A stretch of DNA of 64,000 bases, taken from contig NZ_JAKEIO010000012.1 in the NCBI RefSeq assembly GCF_021474405.1, positions 27,371 through 91,370 of the forward strand. The letters run 5' to 3'. This document shows positions 17,701 to 24,623 of this stretch, in pieces. Made by a program: the position numbers and the translations under genes. Numbering within the stretch: position 1 is the first letter of the stretch; each line of letters opens with the position of its first letter. The notes beneath the pieces are model-generated. The model was not told the origin of the DNA. It saw only the letters and a program-made list of their open reading frames with translations, and did not search any database. This DNA is from [Streptosporangium] indianense. GTDB lineage: Bacteria > Actinomycetota > Actinomycetes > Streptomycetales > Streptomycetaceae.

Positions 17701-18392
17701 TTGCGGAGCCAGTCGGCCAGCCGCTCGTAGTAGGGACGCAGCCCGGTCACCGAGCCCTCCGGCTCGCTCTCGACGGCCAGTTCCCGGGTGTCGAGGTAGA
17801 GCGGGTGGTACGGGATCTCCAGGAAGGCGACCTCGGAGGTGCGGGAGGCCCGTGAGAGGGGCCCGAACTTGCTGCGCACCCGTTCGCGTGCGCCGCGCAG
17901 CCGGTCGTGCGACTCGACGTTGCTCTTCAGGCCCAGGGCCAGCAGCCGCACGGGCCGGCCGGACCGGCCGCCGCTCATCTGCTCGGCCAGCGCGGCGGCG
18001 CCGTCGATGGACCAGGCGGTCATGGCGAAGCAGAGCACGAGGGAGTCGGCGAGCGAGCCGAATCTGCCCTCGGCCGGCGCGTCGATCGCGTCGGGCAGCG
18101 GCGCCTCCACAAGGACGTGGTCGTGGCCGAGGGCCCGGGGATCGGAGGTGAGGGCGAGCAGGGAGGCGGCGTCCGGGCGGGCGACGGCGTGGATGCGCCC
18201 GGGTTCGGGCTCGGGCACCGGGGCGTCGCCCGGCGTGGCGGTGGCCCGGCCGTCCACGACGAGGACGCTGCGGTTGCCGGCGGCCAGCAGGTCCGCGACG
18301 TTGCGCACCGTCGTGCTGACGCCGAGGTTCTCCGCGGTGGAGCAGAAGAGGGCGAACCGTCCCGAGCGGTCGGCTGCGTGGATGTCGGGCAT
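14766..18392 (-). CDS. fxsT: FxSxx-COOH system protein FxsT: P-loop/TIR-like/NB-ARC/TPR
   Basis: 1208 residues from ATG 18392 (GGAG upstream); the frame stays open for another 99 codons upstream but these are not protein-like. Residues 10-230 resemble a ParA/CobQ-type domain whose P-loop is degenerate: NLGVSTTVRNVA lacks the signature Lys. Residues 240-347 look like a TIR domain (HSQRHAPWAAWLEDQF). Residues 378-650 form an NB-ARC ATPase with Walker A ASGWGKSE and Walker B SWLLVYDGAE. The C-terminal third, about 850-1190, is TPR repeats of the kinesin-light-chain type. This is the layout of the large TPR protein that accompanies FxS RiPP loci, thought to be sensor or signalling partners. A TATACT -10-like hexamer at 18457-18452 on this strand may give it its own promoter. 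Confidence 0.85.
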   Translation of the reverse strand: MPDIHAADRSGRFALFCSTAENLGVSTTVRNVADLLAAGNRSVLVVDGRATATPGDAPVPEPEPGRIHAVARPDAASLLALTSDPRALGHDHVLVEAPLPDAIDAPAEGRFGSLADSLVLCFAMTAWSIDGAAALAEQMSGGRSGRPVRLLALGLKSNVESHDRLRGARERVRSKFGPLSRASRTSEVAFLEIPYHPLYLDTRELAVESEPEGSVTGLRPYYERLADWLRNRRPLPLSRVTLVHSQRHAPWAAWLEDQFRRGGIRTELRALDAYSGDRPAPGTALLFLSPADMDHAGLAQLAALSHPDVRIVLADEPFPDPGAAHHERIDLRGTDEDEAVRRLYAGLGLGAPPPADGTPGARFPRLPAVTNVAPRYSGFVGRDDVIGALLEELHAAGRDHTPLVVHAASGWGKSEIVRELCHRFGSAYDVVWWVRSWEIPRARRGLHRLAGRLDLITTGDGASPALFEHLSRTDTQSWLLVYDGAESPDGLQDMLPTPHTRGHVLITSRSAPATPGMASFALPPMSPAECRAVLGERLAEIDEEQAQRVGQVLGFVPLALRIAALCLAERAAAHRRDDNMGDQAAARAAVAHLLAEYRTAQQALLEEDGTAPPVPVMVRVARQTVLHTPGAAAWRAESRTSDALGWLLNAASLLTGRGMGLELLRSRRILSELARDDGPEAAPVRRIPADAWMPDEHMVSVALWALSRVGLLEVDFDRPDQPLGQHHAVRDAVRTAMDPAERAHIEQVLRGTLAEFTPDEDRGLSADWAREVYSLRLWEDHRPRVRRSLLRHLNALSQRGESADLARLLDISERAQASWAPADDDDPSPEYLRLLNFTARAHRLTGAYDSARRLSEQALRGHRRLLGPLHPRTLLSADSYGANLRSLGRFSDALFQARPVLEGLTLLLGPQHPATVQVEHNLALTEALSGRAPDALARLLARFRNRQAVGGEDDPAVWHAADLLAWVYRTLGRDAESQDLLRQWLHRHGDVTTGTRLIIELGLAVSERRITYNSARSHERVYGYEKALERDRRVLAETTGRFGADHLISLRCRFSLAADLHALGKHDEAEHEARLCGRAVDSTLGAGHPYAALAGVRHAVYLRATGAADDAEATGRAALHLLTDRLGDSHAWVSAAENSLAATLAAAGRTEEATRLAESALRRLRDLDMGHRPDGRRVGAHHAWLASRASGSTAPARDFDIDLELPGI

Positions 18393-18516
18393 GGCCACTC
18401 CGCTTCGGACGGCAGGTGCTGGACGGTGGGGCACGACAGTCAGGGACGGCCAGTATAAGACGGGTTGCCCCTGATCAGACGGTTTCGCGCGAGGGCCGCG
18501 TCGGCGCGGGGGCCGG

Positions 18517-18711
18517 TCATTGGCTCTCGTTGTGGCCGGTGACGAAGGGCTCGTCCGGGTCGCCGCCGGTGCGCAGCCTGCGCAGGGTCTCGCCCAGTAC
18601 GGAGGGCGGCAGCGCGGCGAGGTCGTCCAGGGGAACGGCGGTGAGGTCCAGTACGACGGACTCCAGGTCGGCCTCGTCCCGCTCGGCACCCGCTTCCTCG
18701 AGCTCTGCCAT
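18517..18711 (-). CDS. fxsA: FxsA-like RiPP precursor with unusual C-terminus
   Basis: 64 residues from ATG 18711, which follows GGAGG; the frame extends upstream to 18771 but without a better site. The middle reads ESVVLDLTAVPLDDLAALP, matching the leader of FxSxx-COOH cyclophane peptides. The C-terminus is PFVTGHNESQ. Family members end in Phe-x-Ser plus two residues; here the Phe is followed by V-T and six further residues, so the core is shifted or altered. It is divergent from the radical SAM maturase gene fxsB and upstream of fxsT. Function of the mature peptide is unknown; signalling or an antibacterial role are both possible. Confidence 0.8.
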   Translation of the reverse strand: MAELEEAGAERDEADLESVVLDLTAVPLDDLAALPPSVLGETLRRLRTGGDPDEPFVTGHNESQ

Positions 18712-18874
18712 GGCCCATCCTCCGCGGTGCCCGACGGACCGCCGTGTGGCGGCTCTCCACGCCCGGCGCATGCGTGTCCCGGGACTCGGTGTCCAGTGTT
18801 GACGTCCCCACGGGCCGCCGCTGGAAAACGGCGACTTTCGGGCGGTGGCGGCCTCTAACGACGGATTCTCGATG

Positions 18875-18903
18875 TTGACGGCCTGTCACCCCCACCGAAT
18901 ACT
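18875..18903 (+). promoter_or_regulatory. Likely sigma-70-type promoter of fxsB
   Basis: TTGACG at 18875-18880 and AATACT at 18898-18903, separated by 17 bases, give a good housekeeping-type promoter. The expected start of transcription near 18910 leaves a leader of about 55 bases before fxsB. Confidence 0.55.
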
Positions 18904-18966
18904 GGGCCCCATGGCGTGGACCGGCCGGGCGGGCACGGGCCGGTCGCATGCGAACCGGGGGTGCGT

Positions 18967-20190
18967 ATGAATCGGCTGCGCCATGCGGAGCCGCCGTGGC
19001 CGGCCGCGGCCGACGTCGTGGCCAGGGAGGCGGCCGGCTGGGTGCCCGCGCCGTTCCACTCCTTCGTCCTGAAGGTGCACAGCCGCTGCGACCTCGCCTG
19101 TCAGTACTGCTACATGTACCGCTCCCAGGACCGGAGTTGGCGTGAGCAGCCGCGCACCATGGCGCCGGAGACGGTGGACCGCACGGCCGACCGCATCGCG
19201 GAGCACCTCGCGGCCCACGGTGTGCGGGAGGCCGCGGTGGTGCTGCACGGGGGTGAGCCGCTGCTGGCCGGTGAGGCCGCCGTCGGACGCACCGTCTCGG
19301 TCCTGCGTGCCGCGGCCGGTCCCGGCGTACGGCTCCACCTCGCGCTGCAGACCAACGGCGTCCGGCTGACCGAGCGCTGGCTCGACCTGTGCGCCGAGCA
19401 CGGGATCCGGGTCTCGGTCAGTCTGGACGGGGACCGGGCGGCTCATGACCGGCACCGCCGCGGCGCGGACGGGCGCGGCAGCCACGCCCGGGTCGCCGAC
19501 GCGCTGCACCGCTTGGCCGACGGGCCCCATCGCGGGCTGTTCGCGGGCCTGTTGTGCACCATCGATCTGCGCAACGATCCGGTGCGCTGCTACGAGCACC
19601 TGCTGACGTACCGCCCGCCGGCCGTGGACTTCCTGCTGCCGCAGGGCAATTGGGGGACTCCCCCACCGGGGCTGCGCCCGGGGACACCGTACGCGGACTG
19701 GCTGTGGCAGGTGTTCGAGCGGTGGTACGGGGCGGGACGGCGGGAGACCCGGGTGCGGCTGCTCGAGGACATGATGACGCTGCTGCTCGGCGGGACACCG
19801 CAGACCGAGGTGCTGGGCCTGGCCCCGGTGAGGTACGCGGTGGTGGAGACGGACGGTTCGCTCGCCCAGGACGACACGTTGCGCACCGCGTATCACGGCG
19901 CCGCCCGGACGGGTCTGCACGTGGGGCGTGATTCCTTCGACGCGCTGCTGCGCCATCCGGGTGTCGCCGCCCGGCAGTGGGGGGTCGACGGGCTGTCCGC
20001 GCAGTGCCGTGCCTGCCGGCTGCGGCAGGTGTGCGGGGGCGGGCACTACGCCCACCGCTACCGTGCGGCCACCGGGTTCGCCAATCCCAGTGTCTACTGC
20101 GCCGACCTGACGGCTCTGATCACGCGGGTCAGGGGGCGGCTGGCCGCGGACCTGGACGGGCTGCGCGCCGCTGCGGCGGAAGCGGCATGA
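18967..20190 (+). CDS. fxsB: FxsB-family radical SAM/SPASM cyclophane-forming maturase
   Basis: 407 residues from ATG 18967 (purine-rich GGGGG upstream; GTG 18961 is an alternative). The radical SAM cluster motif is C41-DLA-C45-QY-C48. A SPASM-type region at the C-terminus contains QCRACRLRQVCGGGHYAHRY and a final Cys in VYCADL, which would bind further iron-sulfur clusters. FxsB enzymes join an aromatic side chain to a neighbouring residue of the FxsA core to form a three-residue cyclophane. It is divergent from fxsA and overlaps the HExxH hydroxylase gene by four bases (ATGA). The unusual FxsA C-terminus suggests that its crosslink site may differ from the usual one. Confidence 0.9.
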   Translation: MNRLRHAEPPWPAAADVVAREAAGWVPAPFHSFVLKVHSRCDLACQYCYMYRSQDRSWREQPRTMAPETVDRTADRIAEHLAAHGVREAAVVLHGGEPLLAGEAAVGRTVSVLRAAAGPGVRLHLALQTNGVRLTERWLDLCAEHGIRVSVSLDGDRAAHDRHRRGADGRGSHARVADALHRLADGPHRGLFAGLLCTIDLRNDPVRCYEHLLTYRPPAVDFLLPQGNWGTPPPGLRPGTPYADWLWQVFERWYGAGRRETRVRLLEDMMTLLLGGTPQTEVLGLAPVRYAVVETDGSLAQDDTLRTAYHGAARTGLHVGRDSFDALLRHPGVAARQWGVDGLSAQCRACRLRQVCGGGHYAHRYRAATGFANPSVYCADLTALITRVRGRLAADLDGLRAAAAEAA

Positions 20191-21554
20191 CGGGGCCGGT
20201 GCCGCTGCGTGTGCCCGGCAGGCTCTTCACCGCGCTCGCTTCGGGAGGCGGCGGGGCCGACGCCCTGCGTCTGCTGGCCCGTGCCGAGCACAGTCGCCGG
20301 CTGGCCTGCGCGCTGGCGGTGACGGAGACCGCCGGTGAGGTCGGCGGTGGCGTGGCCGATGCCGTCGCGCGCGCGTGGGACGTGCTCACGGCCGCCCACC
20401 GGACCGATCCGGAGGCCGTGGCCGCGGTGCTGTCCCATCCGTCGGCGGGTACCGCGCTGACGTGCCTGCTGGCCCGGCTGGACAGGGTCGTCGCGGGCGG
20501 GCCCGGGGTGGCGTGCGCGCCGCCGGTCCACTGGTTCAGTGCTCTGTCCGCGGCCGCCGCGGTCCGCGCGGGGGTGCCCGCACGGGTGCGGTGGGCCCTG
20601 GCGACGGACGAGGTGTTCCTGCCCTCGCTCGGCGGTGCCCGCTTCCCCGGTGCCCGGCCCGGTGACGTGGCCGAGGTGGTGGTCGACGCGGAGGGCGCGG
20701 CCTGGATCCAGGTGGCGGCAGGCAGTCGTCCCGCCCGCCCGGTCGAGGTGCCGCGGGTCCCGTCCGGGCCGTCGGGCCGGTGGCGGGCGGCGCACCGGCT
20801 CGTGGTGCCGGACGCCGGTGGGCCGCTGCTGCTGGACGACGCCGACCCGCTGCGCTTCCCCGGTGTCCCCGCGCGGCCGCTGGGACTGGCGGAGGACGAC
20901 CTGTGCCGGTGGCGGAGCACGGCCCGGGAGGCCTGCCGGCTGCTGCGGGCCCACCACCCGCAGACCTACGCCGAACTCACCGCCGGTCCGCGCACGTTGG
21001 TCCCGGTCGACCGTCCGGGCAGCTTCAGCGGCAGCAGCGCGGAGGCGTTCGGCGCCATGGCGCTGTCCCGGCCGCGCTCCGCACGGGGTCTGGCCCTGTC
21101 CCTGGCGCATGAGATGCAGCACGCCAAGTTCGCCGCCGTACTGCACCTGTTCGACCTGTTCGAGCAGGACGGCGAGGAGCTCTACTACGCGCCCTGGCGC
21201 CCTGATCCGCGCCCCCTGCTCGGCCTCTTCCACGGGGCATACGCGCACCTGGGCGTGGCGGAGTTCTGGAACCGCTGCCGGGCCGTGGAGCGGGATCCGG
21301 CGGAACGCGCCTTGGCCGAGGCGCAGTTCGCCCGCTGGCGGGTCGGCGCCCGGCAGGCCACCGAGGTCCTGCTGGCCTCCGGTCGCCTGACCGCGCTCGG
21401 CGAGCACTTCGCGCAGACGATGCTGGGCACGCTCGACGCCCTGTGCCGCCTCCCGGTCCCGGCCGAGGCCCGCCGCAGGGGCCTGGCCCTGGCGGCCGAC
21501 CACCGCGCGCAGTGGGTCCGCAGGAACGGGGTGCCGGAGGCACAGCTGATCTGA
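20187..21554 (+). CDS. HExxH-type peptide beta-hydroxylase (alpha-ketoglutarate dependent) of the FxS locus
   Basis: 455 residues; the start overlaps the fxsB stop. The motif H308-E309-M-Q-H312 in ALSLAHEMQHAKF is the metal site. The surrounding order, a helical N-terminal half and then the HExxH in the last third followed by an acidic DLFEQDGEELYYAPWRPDPR stretch, is that of the HExxH proteins found beside FxsB maturases. These proteins are known as alpha-ketoglutarate-dependent peptide beta-hydroxylases rather than proteases. It would modify FxsA after or together with cyclophane formation. Annotation as a metallopeptidase from the motif alone would be misleading. Confidence 0.8.
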   Translation: MTGPVPLRVPGRLFTALASGGGGADALRLLARAEHSRRLACALAVTETAGEVGGGVADAVARAWDVLTAAHRTDPEAVAAVLSHPSAGTALTCLLARLDRVVAGGPGVACAPPVHWFSALSAAAAVRAGVPARVRWALATDEVFLPSLGGARFPGARPGDVAEVVVDAEGAAWIQVAAGSRPARPVEVPRVPSGPSGRWRAAHRLVVPDAGGPLLLDDADPLRFPGVPARPLGLAEDDLCRWRSTAREACRLLRAHHPQTYAELTAGPRTLVPVDRPGSFSGSSAEAFGAMALSRPRSARGLALSLAHEMQHAKFAAVLHLFDLFEQDGEELYYAPWRPDPRPLLGLFHGAYAHLGVAEFWNRCRAVERDPAERALAEAQFARWRVGARQATEVLLASGRLTALGEHFAQTMLGTLDALCRLPVPAEARRRGLALAADHRAQWVRRNGVPEAQLI

Positions 21555-21674
21555 ACGCCCCGGGCCCGGCGACCTGCCGTGCACCGCCGTGGATTCACCG
21601 GCCCCCGCCCGGCTGTGGGCCATGGAGGCAGGGGAAGCGGGGCTCTCGGCAGGAGACGCCGGTGGTGGACACGG

Positions 21675-22043
21675 ATGTACCGCGTGGGCGCGGGCCCGGT
21701 CGGGCTGACCGCGGCGGCCGAGCTGCGACGGCAGGGGGTCCGCTGCCGGATCATCGACAGACTGCCGGACCGGCTGCCGTACGCCAAGGCGGTGGATGTC
21801 CAGCCGCGCACGCTGGAGGTCTGGGACCGGATGGGCATGGTGCGGGCCGCCCTGGAAGCCGCCGTGCCGCTGCGCGGGCAGCTGGTGTACGCCGACGGCC
21901 TCGAGCAGGCGCGCTTGGAGCTGCGGCTGCCGCCGGAGGTCCCCTACGCCTTCGCGGCCCTGCCGCAGTACGAGACGGAGCGGATCATCGAGGAGCAAGC
22001 CCGCTTCGGCACCGGCATCGAGCGGGGCACGCACTCGGGCGGG
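21675..22043 (+). pseudogene. Truncated FAD-dependent monooxygenase
   Basis: About 120 residues match the N-terminus of aromatic-ring FAD monooxygenases: GAGPVGLTAAAELRRQGV (FAD-binding), PYAKAVDVQPRTLEVWDRMG, and PQYETERIIEEQ. The normal enzyme has 400-550 residues; here homology stops near 22040 and the frame runs on into the bL37 region without sense. The first strand before GAGPVGL is also damaged (MYRV). No monooxygenase C-terminus follows. It is a remnant of a deletion just beside tRNA-Pro. Confidence 0.7.
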
Positions 22044-22100
22044 TCTTCCGCCGGTGACGGACACCGGATTGCGCAGCGGCCGGGACGGCCTGCGAACGCA

Positions 22101-22132
22101 AACGGACGGGTGGCACCGGCCACCCGCCCGTT
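22101..22132 (-). terminator. Terminator of the bL37 gene
   Basis: A 14-bp stem with one mismatch (22101-22114 with 22119-22132) and a four-base loop; read leftward it is followed by TTTGCG. It lies 27 bases after the bL37 stop codon. Confidence 0.7.
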
Positions 22133-22159
22133 CATGTCGGCGCGCTCCCGCAGGATCCT

Positions 22160-22237
22160 TCAGGACTGCGGACGGCGGCCGTGGTTCGCACCGTTCTTGC
22201 GGCGGGCCTTCTTCTTGCGACGTCGCTTCGAGGACAT
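22160..22237 (-). CDS. Ribosomal protein bL37 (25 residues)
   Basis: A 25-codon gene. The product is very basic: it begins MSSKRRRKKKARRK and ends ANHGRRPQS. This matches the actinobacterial large-subunit protein bL37, first seen in mycobacterial ribosome structures, which has the same ANHG(K/R)RP ending and a similar length. Of its 25 residues, 12 are Lys or Arg, as expected for a peptide buried in rRNA. AGAGGAGG sits seven bases before the ATG, a very strong ribosome site. It is preceded by an upstream leader and followed by a terminator, so it is a single-gene transcript. The gene is too short for most gene callers. Confidence 0.85.
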   Translation of the reverse strand: MSSKRRRKKKARRKNGANHGRRPQS

Positions 22238-22270
22238 CGGACCTCCTCTTTCCGGCTCTCGGTCACCATC

Positions 22271-22291
22271 CACCGGATTGCGCGTCCGGTG
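22271..22291 (-). promoter_or_regulatory. Small hairpin in the bL37 leader
   Basis: CACCGGA at 22271-22277 pairs with TCCGGTG at 22285-22291 across seven bases, 34 bases upstream of the bL37 start. It may be leader RNA structure or a protein-binding site; nothing links it to a known element. Confidence 0.3.
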
Positions 22292-22413
22292 ACTACAGAG
22301 CCACTTTCCAACGGGCACGAACGCAAACACAGACGATGCGATTGCACACGGGTGGCCTATGTCACGGGCTGGGCCCCGGCCCGGGCGCGGTCGAACCCGC
22401 CCAGGGAAATGCT

Positions 22414-22449
22414 CAAGGGCTGTTTCGGATGCCTCCGAAACAGCCCTTG
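22414..22449 (-). terminator. Terminator after tRNA-Pro
   Basis: A perfect 15-bp stem (22414-22428 with 22435-22449), extended by one A-T pair around a short loop, lies 18 bases beyond the 3' end of the tRNA and reads into ATTTCCC on the minus strand. Confidence 0.8.
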
Positions 22450-22466
22450 TAGGTGACTCTTACGAG

Positions 22467-22540
<74 letters not shown>

Positions 22541-22581
22541 ATGTGTCCCGCGGGTGAACCGCGTGATCACGCAGGTCAACC

Positions 22582-22803
22582 CTACCGCATGGGGACCTGT
22601 CCCCCGGCCCGTGCCGACGGCCGGTCCGGGCGGCGGGTCCAGCCCGCGAGTCCCACCGTCGAGACGGCCACGGCGAGGACGGCCCACCAGGGGAGCCCGG
22701 CCTGGGTGGCGAGCCCCGCGAGGCCCGCGACGCCCAGGAGGGCCGTGGCCACGCCTCCGGTGAGTTCGGCTCGTCGCACGGACCGTTCCCGTGTCTCGTC
22801 CAC
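22582..22803 (-). CDS. Small membrane protein, two predicted helices
   Basis: About 73 residues from GTG 22803 (GGGGAAG upstream); GTG 22827 or an in-frame start at 22941 are possible. After a charged N-terminus (DETRERSVRRAELTGG) come two hydrophobic stretches, ATALLGVAGLAGLATQAG and WWAVLAVAVSTVGLAGW, and a basic tail. No family recognised. It ends 41 bases upstream of the tRNA on the same strand. Confidence 0.5.
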   Translation of the reverse strand: MDETRERSVRRAELTGGVATALLGVAGLAGLATQAGLPWWAVLAVAVSTVGLAGWTRRPDRPSARAGGQVPMR

Positions 22804-23073
22804 GTCCTTCTTCCCCTTCGCCCGCACGCTCGCACGCCTCGGCCGTGACACCGGCCGGGCATATGCCGCAACAATACGCGAGTCGGCGGGAACTCCCGAC
22901 CAGGGCATAGGGGTTGAGACGGACAGGGGAGCCTCGCGCACGTGCCCGTGTCAGCTGTCGGGCGAGGGGCACCCCGACGCACGCACCGGAACGACGGAGT
23001 GTCCGCCCGGCCCGCCCGCAACCCCACACTCTGTCCAGGCCGCTCCCCCGCTCACCAGGGCTAAGGTCACCGC

Positions 23074-23418
23074 ATGACGCACAGCTTCGTACTGCACATC
23101 CCCGACGCCGAGCTCGAACCCGAGCCCCTCGCGCCCGAGCAGATCGTCTCCGGGACGCCCGAGGTGACCGGGAAGGTGGTCTGGGAGTCGGAGGACGGCC
23201 GTCAGGTGCGGGGCGTCTGGCAGATCACTCCCGGCGTGGTCACCGACACCGAGGCCGACGAACTGTTCGTCGTGATCAGCGGGTCGGCGACGATCGAGGT
23301 CGAGGGCGGGCCCACGCTCACGGTCGGGCCGGGCGACATGGCCGTCCTGCGCGAGGGCGACCGCACGACGTGGACGGTGCACGAGACCCTGCGCAAGGCG
23401 TACGCGATCAACCTCTGA
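23074..23418 (+). CDS. Cupin domain protein (cupin_3-like)
   Basis: 114 residues forming one cupin barrel: GVWQITPGVVTDTEADELFVV matches motif 1 and GPGDMAVLREGDRTTWTV motif 2 (PGD...G..TxW). This subgroup lacks several of the usual His ligands and includes ureidoglycine aminohydrolase-like and ethanolamine-utilisation-like proteins of unknown role. It stands alone, 71 bases before the end of the convergent LacI-type gene. Enzymatic activity cannot be assigned. Confidence 0.8.
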   Translation: MTHSFVLHIPDAELEPEPLAPEQIVSGTPEVTGKVVWESEDGRQVRGVWQITPGVVTDTEADELFVVISGSATIEVEGGPTLTVGPGDMAVLREGDRTTWTVHETLRKAYAINL

Positions 23419-23489
23419 GCGGTGCCCACGCAGTCGCCGAGCGGCGCGGGCTCCGTCACTTGGCGGGGCACGCGCCGGTGTTCGCGTGG

Positions 23490-24491
23490 TCAGGGGCCGG
23501 GCGCGGGCGCCGTCGACCCGCGGATCTCCAGCGTGGGCGAGACCAGTTGGACGCGGCCCGCTCCGCCGGCGTCCTCGAAGCGTTCCAGGAGGCAGCGGGC
23601 CGCCCGGCGTCCGACCTCGTGGCTCGAGTTGTCGACCGTCGTCAGCCACACGTGCCGCAGCCGGGCGATGCTCGTGTTGTCGTAGCCGACGACGGACAGG
23701 TCGTGCGGGACGCGCAGGCCCAGTTCCTCGGCCGCCGAGAGCGCGCCGATGGCCGCGATGTCGTTGACGGCGAAGACCGCCGTGGGCCGGTCGGGGCGGC
23801 TGAGCAGCCGGACGGTCGTGCGGTAGCCGCCCTCCTCGGTCATGTCGCTCGGCTCGACCAGCACCTCGTCCGCGAGACCGTGTCGGCGCATCGCCGCTTC
23901 GAAGCTCCGGCGGCGCAGCTCGCCCACCGCTCCGTAGCCCGCGATGTGCGCGATCCGGCGGTGCCCGAGGCCGATCAGGTGCTCGGACACCAGACGGGCG
24001 CCCCGCTCGTCGTCGCCCGCCACGACGTCGACGCCGGGCGGCGCCGGTTCGCGGGAGCCGGCCAGGACGACCGGGATGCGCCCGGCGTCTTCGAGGGCCG
24101 CCGGGTCGGGGAGTGTGCCGACCACGACCAGGCCGTCGACGCGCAGGTCCAGCAGCGGGTCGGCCGGGTCCTGGCCGGTGCGGCGGTTGAGGCGGGCGTC
24201 GGCCAGCAGCATGCGCAGGCCGTTGGCGTGCAGCAGGGAGTTGAGGCCGTCGAGGAGGTCGACGAACCAGGGGTTGCGCAGATCGTTCAGGAGGACGCCG
24301 ACGGTGCGGGTGCGCCGCTCGCTGAGGCTGCGGGCGGCGGCGTTGGGGCGGTAACCGAGCTCCCGGGCCGCCCGGAGCACGGCGTCGCGCTTCTCGGGGC
24401 GCACCTGGTCGGAGCCGCGCAGCACGAGGGAGACCAGCGACTTCGAGACACCGGCCCGCGCGGCCACGTCCCGGATCGTCGGCGGTCTCAT
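23490..24491 (-). CDS. LacI-family transcriptional regulator
   Basis: 333 residues. N-terminal helix-turn-helix TIRDVAARAGVSKSLVSLVL with hinge helix NAAARSLSERRT, then a type I periplasmic-binding-protein effector domain (VGVLLNDLRNPWFVDLLDGL) typical of regulators that sense sugars or polyols. It is divergent from the Gfo/Idh/MocA oxidoreductase gene at 24624, and the 132-base gap carries two inverted copies of a 12-bp site, one near each start. This predicts control of both genes, with release by a polyol or sugar acid. Confidence 0.92.
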   Translation of the reverse strand: MRPPTIRDVAARAGVSKSLVSLVLRGSDQVRPEKRDAVLRAARELGYRPNAAARSLSERRTRTVGVLLNDLRNPWFVDLLDGLNSLLHANGLRMLLADARLNRRTGQDPADPLLDLRVDGLVVVGTLPDPAALEDAGRIPVVLAGSREPAPPGVDVVAGDDERGARLVSEHLIGLGHRRIAHIAGYGAVGELRRRSFEAAMRRHGLADEVLVEPSDMTEEGGYRTTVRLLSRPDRPTAVFAVNDIAAIGALSAAEELGLRVPHDLSVVGYDNTSIARLRHVWLTTVDNSSHEVGRRAARCLLERFEDAGGAGRVQLVSPTLEIRGSTAPAPGP

Positions 24492-24495
24492 GGGA

Positions 24496-24507
24496 TGGAC
24501 CGTTCCA
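24496..24507. promoter_or_regulatory. Putative LacI-type operator, copy 1
   Basis: TGGACCGTTCCA, a partly palindromic 12-mer (TGGA-N4-TCCA), lies 5 bases upstream of the LacI-type gene's start codon. Its exact reverse complement recurs at 24599-24610. Confidence 0.6.
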
Positions 24508-24511
24508 TGGG

Positions 24512-24554
24512 GCGGTACGGCTTGTCAAAGGGGGCGGCACGGCTCGTCAAAGGG
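24512..24554. repeat. Two tandem 21-bp repeats in the LacI/oxidoreductase promoter region
   Basis: Positions 24512-24532 and 24534-24554 match at 19 of 21 positions (core CGGCT-Y-GTCAAAGGG) with a period of 22 bases, two helical turns. On the minus strand each copy supplies a TTTGAC hexamer that could serve as a -35 for the regulator gene. Confidence 0.65.
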
Positions 24555-24584
24555 TTGACAGCGTCGGCAGACCCGCCCAGGGTG
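24555..24584 (+). promoter_or_regulatory. Putative promoter of the Gfo/Idh/MocA gene
   Basis: TTGACA at 24555-24560, followed after 18 bases by CAGGGT at 24579-24584. The operator at 24599-24610 would cover the start of transcription. Confidence 0.45.
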
Positions 24585-24598
24585 GCCTGGACAGGTTC

Positions 24599-24610
24599 TG
24601 GAACGGTCCA
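24599..24610. promoter_or_regulatory. Putative LacI-type operator, copy 2
   Basis: TGGAACGGTCCA, the exact reverse complement of the site at 24496-24507, 13 bases before the oxidoreductase start. Two sites 103 bases apart could support DNA looping by a LacI-family tetramer or two dimers. Confidence 0.6.
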
Positions 24611-24623
24611 AAGAGGGGCTCTC

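Noticed and set aside
18393..18689. Extension of FxsT by 99 codons upstream
   Set aside because: The added residues overlap fxsA, are rich in Pro, Arg and Trp, and have no homology; ATG 18392 has a good GGAG.
8079..21554. The ATPase and FxS region as a known antiphage system such as BREX or DISARM
   Set aside because: No methyltransferase, nuclease, helicase or PglZ-type gene is present, and the ATPases do not match the named components by motif order.
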